Assembly: GCA_022360415.1 (NCBI GenBank)
Contig: JAKSDB010000378.1
Location: 1-9,044 of the forward strand
Origin: Chlorobiales bacterium
Lineage (GTDB): Bacteria; Bacteroidota; Chlorobiia; Chlorobiales; Chlorobiaceae
Direction: 5' to 3'
DNA: 9,044 nt
The notes under the pieces are model-generated. The model saw only the letters and a program-made list of their open reading frames with translations. It ran no database searches and was not told the DNA's origin. Below, one piece after another: positions 5,147 to 9,044 of this stretch. Within the stretch, counting starts at the first letter, position 1. Each line of letters opens with the position of its first letter. A program made the translations under genes and the position numbers.

Positions 5147-6955
5147 ATGATCCGACAAACAGATAACATTACAAGATTGCCCAACGAGTGGCATGATTGT
5201 GGGCAGGCAATCACTCTTCCTTTCATTTCATGGAAAGTACTGTGGCCTTCATCCTATCCGGCTGTTAATTACAGCCATTTGAATAAGTTCAGCAACTCAT
5301 TCTTTATGAAGAAGAGCCTGGGAGAATGCGAAAACCTTCTCAACAGTATCGCCAGATCAATAGCCATACATTTTTTGTTTGAAACAAGGAATTGTACCAA
5401 ACTATGGTTTTCCCAGCTTACAAAACCCGATAGTGGAGAAAGGTTTATGTATCCATTCATTGATGAGTTTGTAGCTGCCGAGAGCGGAAAAACCGCATAT
5501 TCAATACTGCATACCCTTATGAGCAAGGCCGACTGCCCGACCGAGCACTTTCATAATGAAGCGGAGAGGTTGATCATCGCCGCCCGAAACCGTATATCAC
5601 AGTTATTACCATGGGAAGCGACCTCAAGAGTGTTGCTTGAGGCCTTGCAGCGAGGAACCCCTGTCAACAGGAACTCAGCAATTATCCCATTATACAGGCT
5701 CGGACACGGCCATAAGCAGAAGCTCCTTTGGAGGGGGTATACCTCACATACAAGCCACATAGGAACAGTAGTATCTACTCATAAGCACATCAACATACAG
5801 TTGCTTCGTGACCATGGTTTTCCCGTCCCAATGCAATGTCTGGCTCAGGACTTTGAAAGAGCCAGAAAAGCTGCCGGTTTGATTGGATATCCTGTCGTTG
5901 TAAAACCATCGAATACAGATCGCGGCACTGCGGTCTCAGCCAGGATCATGAATGAAAAAGACCTTTACAAGAGCTTTATCATTGCAAAGACTCATGGTAA
6001 CGTCATTATTGAAAAGCACATCGAAGGCCATGATTATCGTCTGACCGTGATAAATGGAAAATGTGTCAGTGTCATAAAACGTGAGCCTCCACAAATTACC
6101 GGCAACGGGGTTGACACTATTAGGATATTGATTAAAAAAATGGCTTTGAAAAGAAAAGAAGACCCTTTCCTTAGAACTTTCAAAGCAGCCTCATTGAAAG
6201 ACCCTTTAGTCCTTGAAGCTCTCAAAGAAAACAACCTTGGTCCAGACAGCATCCCGGAAAAAGATAGAGTGATACAGTTACGATCAAATGCCAATGTTTC
6301 TACTGGCGGCTCCTCACGTATTGTAATTTCTGAAACACACCCCGACAACCTCAGACTTGCTGAAAGAGCAGCATCGTGTAGCGGTCTTGACTATGCAGGA
6401 GTTGATTTTATCACCCGTGACATCTCGAAATCATGGCGAGAGTCAGGAGGCGCTATCTGCGAGGTTAATCCAAGCCCCGGGGATGTCTTCGGTATGCAGA
6501 AAAATTTACTTGACTATTTGTTTCCGGAAAAAAATAACGGCCGGATACCTGTTATAACAGTTGTCGGCAATAAAGCGCAGAGAAACAAGATTATTGACTC
6601 CATTTTCTCATACACAAAGTCAAAAAAAATCGTCACAGGATCAGTGACTCAAGATGGTGCGAGTATCGATACTCACATTATCTCCGATCATCATGCCTCA
6701 ACCGCCGAACACCTTAAGATGGTACTTGCAGATCAGGAAACACAGTTTACCGTTGTGCAACTCACACCATCAGACTTGAAATACAACGGCCTTAATGTAG
6801 GTTATTGCAGCATCGCCATATTCTGTACCAGTGAGGAAGTTGCTCAAAACCTTATCGCGTCTCCTTTGTCTGTTCTTCGAAAAGCAGATCACGTACTGGT
6901 AAGGCCGACTGTCGAAATTGTCATCAAACATCTTGAAAAACTACTTGATCGATAA
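5147..6955 (+). CDS. Cyanophycin-synthetase-like ATP-grasp ligase with degenerate Mur domain
   Basis: A 602-residue protein laid out like cyanophycin synthetase. Residues 1-185 correspond to the N-terminal domain, ending in the YRLGHGHKQKLLWRGYT linker (183-199). An ATP-grasp domain spans about 210-461: GYPVVVKPSNTDRGTAV (247-263, Lys253), IIEKHIEGHDYRL (287-299), KREPPQITGNG (311-321), NANVSTGG (381-388), and ICEVNPSPGD (437-446), whose Glu439 and Asn441 should bind Mg2+. A short C-terminal part (466-602) begins GRIPVITVVGN where CphA1 has the Mur-ligase P-loop GTNGKTT, but the loop here reads VGNKAQRNK, and the remainder is about 140 residues instead of some 400. CphA2 enzymes, which polymerise beta-Asp-Arg dipeptides, also have a shortened, inactive Mur domain. 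An ATP-dependent amide ligase is therefore well supported; its substrate is not. No CphB or dipeptidase gene is nearby. ATG 5147 follows an in-frame TAA (5135-5137) and lacks a strong Shine-Dalgarno. Confidence 0.88.
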   Translation: MIRQTDNITRLPNEWHDCGQAITLPFISWKVLWPSSYPAVNYSHLNKFSNSFFMKKSLGECENLLNSIARSIAIHFLFETRNCTKLWFSQLTKPDSGERFMYPFIDEFVAAESGKTAYSILHTLMSKADCPTEHFHNEAERLIIAARNRISQLLPWEATSRVLLEALQRGTPVNRNSAIIPLYRLGHGHKQKLLWRGYTSHTSHIGTVVSTHKHINIQLLRDHGFPVPMQCLAQDFERARKAAGLIGYPVVVKPSNTDRGTAVSARIMNEKDLYKSFIIAKTHGNVIIEKHIEGHDYRLTVINGKCVSVIKREPPQITGNGVDTIRILIKKMALKRKEDPFLRTFKAASLKDPLVLEALKENNLGPDSIPEKDRVIQLRSNANVSTGGSSRIVISETHPDNLRLAERAASCSGLDYAGVDFITRDISKSWRESGGAICEVNPSPGDVFGMQKNLLDYLFPEKNNGRIPVITVVGNKAQRNKIIDSIFSYTKSKKIVTGSVTQDGASIDTHIISDHHASTAEHLKMVLADQETQFTVVQLTPSDLKYNGLNVGYCSIAIFCTSEEVAQNLIASPLSVLRKADHVLVRPTVEIVIKHLEKLLDR

Positions 6956-7274
6956 TCCCCCCTTTCCTTCCTACTTTACCGATACAGAAACGTTTTAAAT
7001 CACTCTGAGCAGTTCGAAGGCAGCGAGCACCAAAAAGGATTGATACTTTGATTGTTGATCGGGAGAGAAAGGGAAAACTTGTGCAAAAAAGTTCTTATTT
7101 TCTAAAGGGTACCTCTATTTATTGTCATGAGCGGTTCAAGAGCAAGGCGAACGGAGCCAGAGAAACCGGAGCGTACATAGAGTATATGATGATTTCGAGC
7201 ACCGCCCAACGAAGTATTCAGGCTGCGGAACAAAGTAATAGAAATGCCATAAATCCGGACAGCAGAAACTCATC
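6956..7274. other. 319-base region between ATP-grasp and UbiA genes
   Basis: No convincing gene. A plus-strand frame starting at 7048 runs into the UbiA gene out of frame and has no recognisable motif. No clear terminator follows the ATP-grasp stop. The second half (about 7106-7250) resembles an intergenic repeat, listed separately. Confidence 0.55.
7106..7250. repeat. Possible dispersed intergenic repeat
   Basis: This block differs in texture from its surroundings: a GC-richer core with purine-biased, near-repeated pieces (CGGAGCC and CGGAGCG; two AGAGCA/GAGCG units) and a tail ending AACAAAGTAATAGAAATGCC. Its minus strand keeps one frame open for about 56 codons (7102-7269) with no start near its 5' end. 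From memory it recalls short intergenic repeats seen in several copies in some bacterial genomes, but only one copy is in this window, so the call rests on resemblance. It ends about 25 bases before the UbiA start and may have displaced its original upstream region. Confidence 0.3.
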
Positions 7275-8144
7275 GTGCTGCAGTACTTCTTCAGACATAA
7301 ACTTCATCTTTCATTTCTTTCCGCGCTGGGGGCCGCGAGCTGGTCGATTTATTTCGGCATCCCGGTTAACGGGTGGGTTCTCCTCTGCGTTTTCCTACTG
7401 ACCTTTTCAATCTATCAGGACAACAGGATCACCGATGATGCCGAAGATGCAGTGAACGATCCCGAAGGCCTGAAAGATGCACTCGAAAACCGGAAGATCA
7501 TCACCTACGCTACTTTTTATCCATTCTCCATCATCTCTCTCGTTATCGCTTTTCAGTTCGGGCAACCTGCCTTCTGGACAACGGCGATTGTCATCCTCAT
7601 CGGGTTTCTCTACAACCATAAATGCTTTCCGGCATTCCTGTCCCGAAGCTTGAACGGCGCCCGGAGGCTGAAAGATATCTACATTGTAAAAAACCTGACC
7701 CCTCCACTCGACTGGGCAACCGCACTTGTCTTTCTCCCCCTCTTTTTCGAAGGCAGACCGTTGTCGCTCCAGGCATGGATATGCTGGGGATATCTGTTTA
7801 TCTGTGCGTTTTTTATCGAAGTGATGTGGGACATGCGCGACCGGCGCGGCGACCTTTTGAGCGGCATCAAAACGATCGCCAACACCTTATCCTTCCCTCA
7901 AACGAAACAGCTCCTCATTGCCGTGAGCCTGATCTCCGGAACGCTCCTGTTTTATTTCACCTTCACGAGAATCCTTCAGGATACCGCCTATTTCCTGCTC
8001 GCAAACAATGCAGCCGTAATCATCATTGCAAGTCTGTACCAAGAGGATAAAGAAACGTTTATGCGCAAGATCAGCGACCAGACCATTCTCCTCGCCACCG
8101 TCCTGTTCCTCTCCTTCGGCCTGATCGCTTACTTTTCAAACTGA
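7275..8144 (+). CDS. UbiA-family membrane prenyltransferase
   Basis: A 289-residue, strongly hydrophobic protein with about eight to nine membrane segments. It shows both Asp-rich prenyl-diphosphate motifs of the UbiA family: DNRITDDAED (49-58) in the first cytosolic loop and DMRDRRGD (186-193) in the second, the latter a clear D-x2-D-x3-D. The linker RLKDIYIVKN (131-140) and GIKTIANTL (197-205) also fit. Members move a prenyl group from a diphosphate to an aromatic or other acceptor (quinones, hemes, chlorophylls, tocopherols). No residue here decides among these, so no symbol is given. The start is a GTG: a TAG at 7239-7241 closes the frame upstream and no ATG lies between, and no Shine-Dalgarno is evident. 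It ends in a 16-bp tail-to-tail overlap with the hydrolase gene on the other strand. Confidence 0.9.
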   Translation: MLQYFFRHKLHLSFLSALGAASWSIYFGIPVNGWVLLCVFLLTFSIYQDNRITDDAEDAVNDPEGLKDALENRKIITYATFYPFSIISLVIAFQFGQPAFWTTAIVILIGFLYNHKCFPAFLSRSLNGARRLKDIYIVKNLTPPLDWATALVFLPLFFEGRPLSLQAWICWGYLFICAFFIEVMWDMRDRRGDLLSGIKTIANTLSFPQTKQLLIAVSLISGTLLFYFTFTRILQDTAYFLLANNAAVIIIASLYQEDKETFMRKISDQTILLATVLFLSFGLIAYFSN

Positions 8145-9044
8145 CTCCTCTCGCGAATATCCTCGGTCAATCTGGCCCATAACGCATCGAGCGCTTTACG
8201 GCTTTCTTTAAGGCTGACGGATCGCTGCGTCAATGAATCGGGATCATCCGATATCTCCCAGGCAAAAATGTACTGCCACTTTTCAGGAGGGTCGTTTGGA
8301 TCGGTTCTCAGCTCCCCGAACCTGAGATCGGCCATAGTTACCACACCATCAATTTCTTCAGCCACCCAAAAACCGTTCGAAAACCAATCAACCGCTTCGA
8401 CATTGCGCTGCCCCCTATAAGGCGCAATCAGTGCTTCATTCCTCTGCACAGTCACAAACTCAATCTCTTCCTCCGCAGAATCTGCAAAAACAGAGAAGTA
8501 ACCTATCAGAATCCCGGAATCGGTAAGCGCTACATGCCGCCATAAGAGCGTGTTCATCGGAGTGGCACCTGTGTAAGAAGCTTTCACCCCGATCTGTTTT
8601 GCCTCCAGCTGACGGCTGAACACCGAATCTGCGTATGTATGGGAGGCAAGCGAAAAGAGAACGTACGCAGAGCTTACTGTAAGTCCCGCCCATGTGAATC
8701 GGTATCCATACCCGGATCTGGAAAATGCTGCCGCTATAATCCCCAGCACCAGTGGCCCGGTGTAAAGCGGATCGATGATAAATAAGTTGCCGAGGCTGAA
8801 ACCAAATCGCGAAAACGGTGCAAGTAGCTGGGTACCGTAAATATTGAAATAGTCTATCAGCACATGGGTTGCCATGATCAGCACCATGCCCGCCATGGCC
8901 CGTTGAGGAGAGATCTTTGTTTTCCACCTGACTCTCCACAACAGCGCGCCGAGCAACGCACCGCCAGTCAGAACAAAAAAGATGGAATGGGACTCGCCCC
9001 TGTGCCAGTAGAGCTGCTGAACATCGTCGAGTAAGGGAAAGAAA
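8129..9044 (-). CDS. YdjM/YfhP-type membrane-bound metal-dependent hydrolase, 5' end beyond right edge
   Basis: The minus-strand frame is open from the right edge to the TAA at 8129-8131, giving 304 visible residues. A TTG near 8956 is not the start: in-frame sequence upstream of it carries the family motif WHRGESHS (visible residues 13-20). Further on come ATHVLIDYFNIYGTQLLAPF (58-77) with His60, Asp64 and Asn67, the second conserved block of this family (PF04307, COG1988 as I recall). These His/Asp residues probably bind the metal, but no substrate is established. Four or more hydrophobic segments occupy the first half (for example around 21-36, 50-64, 88-104, 112-127). The last 165 residues are soluble and Trp/Glu-rich, as in the longer YfhP-like members. 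The first residues, including the usual Asp-containing N-terminus, lie outside the window. Confidence 0.87.
   Translation of the reverse strand, partial: FFPLLDDVQQLYWHRGESHSIFFVLTGGALLGALLWRVRWKTKISPQRAMAGMVLIMATHVLIDYFNIYGTQLLAPFSRFGFSLGNLFIIDPLYTGPLVLGIIAAAFSRSGYGYRFTWAGLTVSSAYVLFSLASHTYADSVFSRQLEAKQIGVKASYTGATPMNTLLWRHVALTDSGILIGYFSVFADSAEEEIEFVTVQRNEALIAPYRGQRNVEAVDWFSNGFWVAEEIDGVVTMADLRFGELRTDPNDPPEKWQYIFAWEISDDPDSLTQRSVSLKESRKALDALWARLTEDIRERSQFEK

Noticed and set aside
7048..7401. 117-codon plus-strand frame before UbiA
   Set aside because: It overlaps the UbiA gene by more than 120 bases out of frame and crosses the suspected repeat; no motif seen.
8129..8956. TTG at 8956 as the start of the hydrolase gene
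   Set aside because: The in-frame sequence upstream of it contains the family motif HRGESHS, so the gene begins beyond the window.
1..9044. CRISPR array, tRNA, rRNA, transposase or phage genes
   Set aside because: No regular direct repeats, no tRNA-like cloverleaf or rRNA sequence, and no transposase or phage motif were seen on reading both strands.

Overview
The window reads as an ordinary Gram-negative-type bacterial chromosome of near-balanced base composition, with short intergenic spaces and genes on both strands. The gene content (a compact type II ketosynthase cassette, a CPXCG cysteine-rich protein, a UGT-like glycosyltransferase and a small UbiA protein) would fit a member of the Chlorobiota/Bacteroidota group. 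No marker gene fixes the taxon, so this is a weak inference.

Left part (1-2092, all minus strand): a tightly packed cassette, transcribed right to left, of a FabZ/hot-dog-type 3-hydroxyacyl-ACP dehydratase, a half-length ketosynthase-like protein whose active-site Cys is Ser, an acyl carrier protein, and an intact-looking ketosynthase that runs off the left edge. Each gene overlaps the next (ATGA, 14 bp, ATGA), so the proteins are probably made in fixed ratio. The set resembles the core of type II polyketide or aryl-polyene-like systems: an active KS, an inactive KS partner, an ACP and a dehydratase. A consensus-like promoter lies about 90 bases upstream of the first gene.

Middle part (2504-4537, minus strand): holo-ACP synthase (acpS), a 64-residue CPXCG protein with a perfect Shine-Dalgarno, and a GT1/UGT-superfamily glycosyltransferase, spaced like an operon. 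AcpS can activate the ACP of the left cassette. The glycosyltransferase could decorate its product, but a 411-base gap separates the two groups.

Right part: a 609-base gene-poor stretch with several inverted repeats (4538-5146) separates acpS from a divergent plus-strand gene for a cyanophycin-synthetase-like ATP-grasp protein (5147-6955). Its Mur-ligase half is shortened and has lost the P-loop, an architecture that recalls CphA2. After a 319-base gap that may contain a dispersed repeat comes a UbiA-family membrane prenyltransferase (7275-8144, GTG start). It overlaps tail-to-tail with a YdjM/YfhP-type membrane-bound metal-dependent hydrolase that runs off the right edge.

The two items most worth follow-up are the KS/half-KS/ACP/dehydratase cassette and the CphA2-like protein, because their products cannot be read from this window alone.
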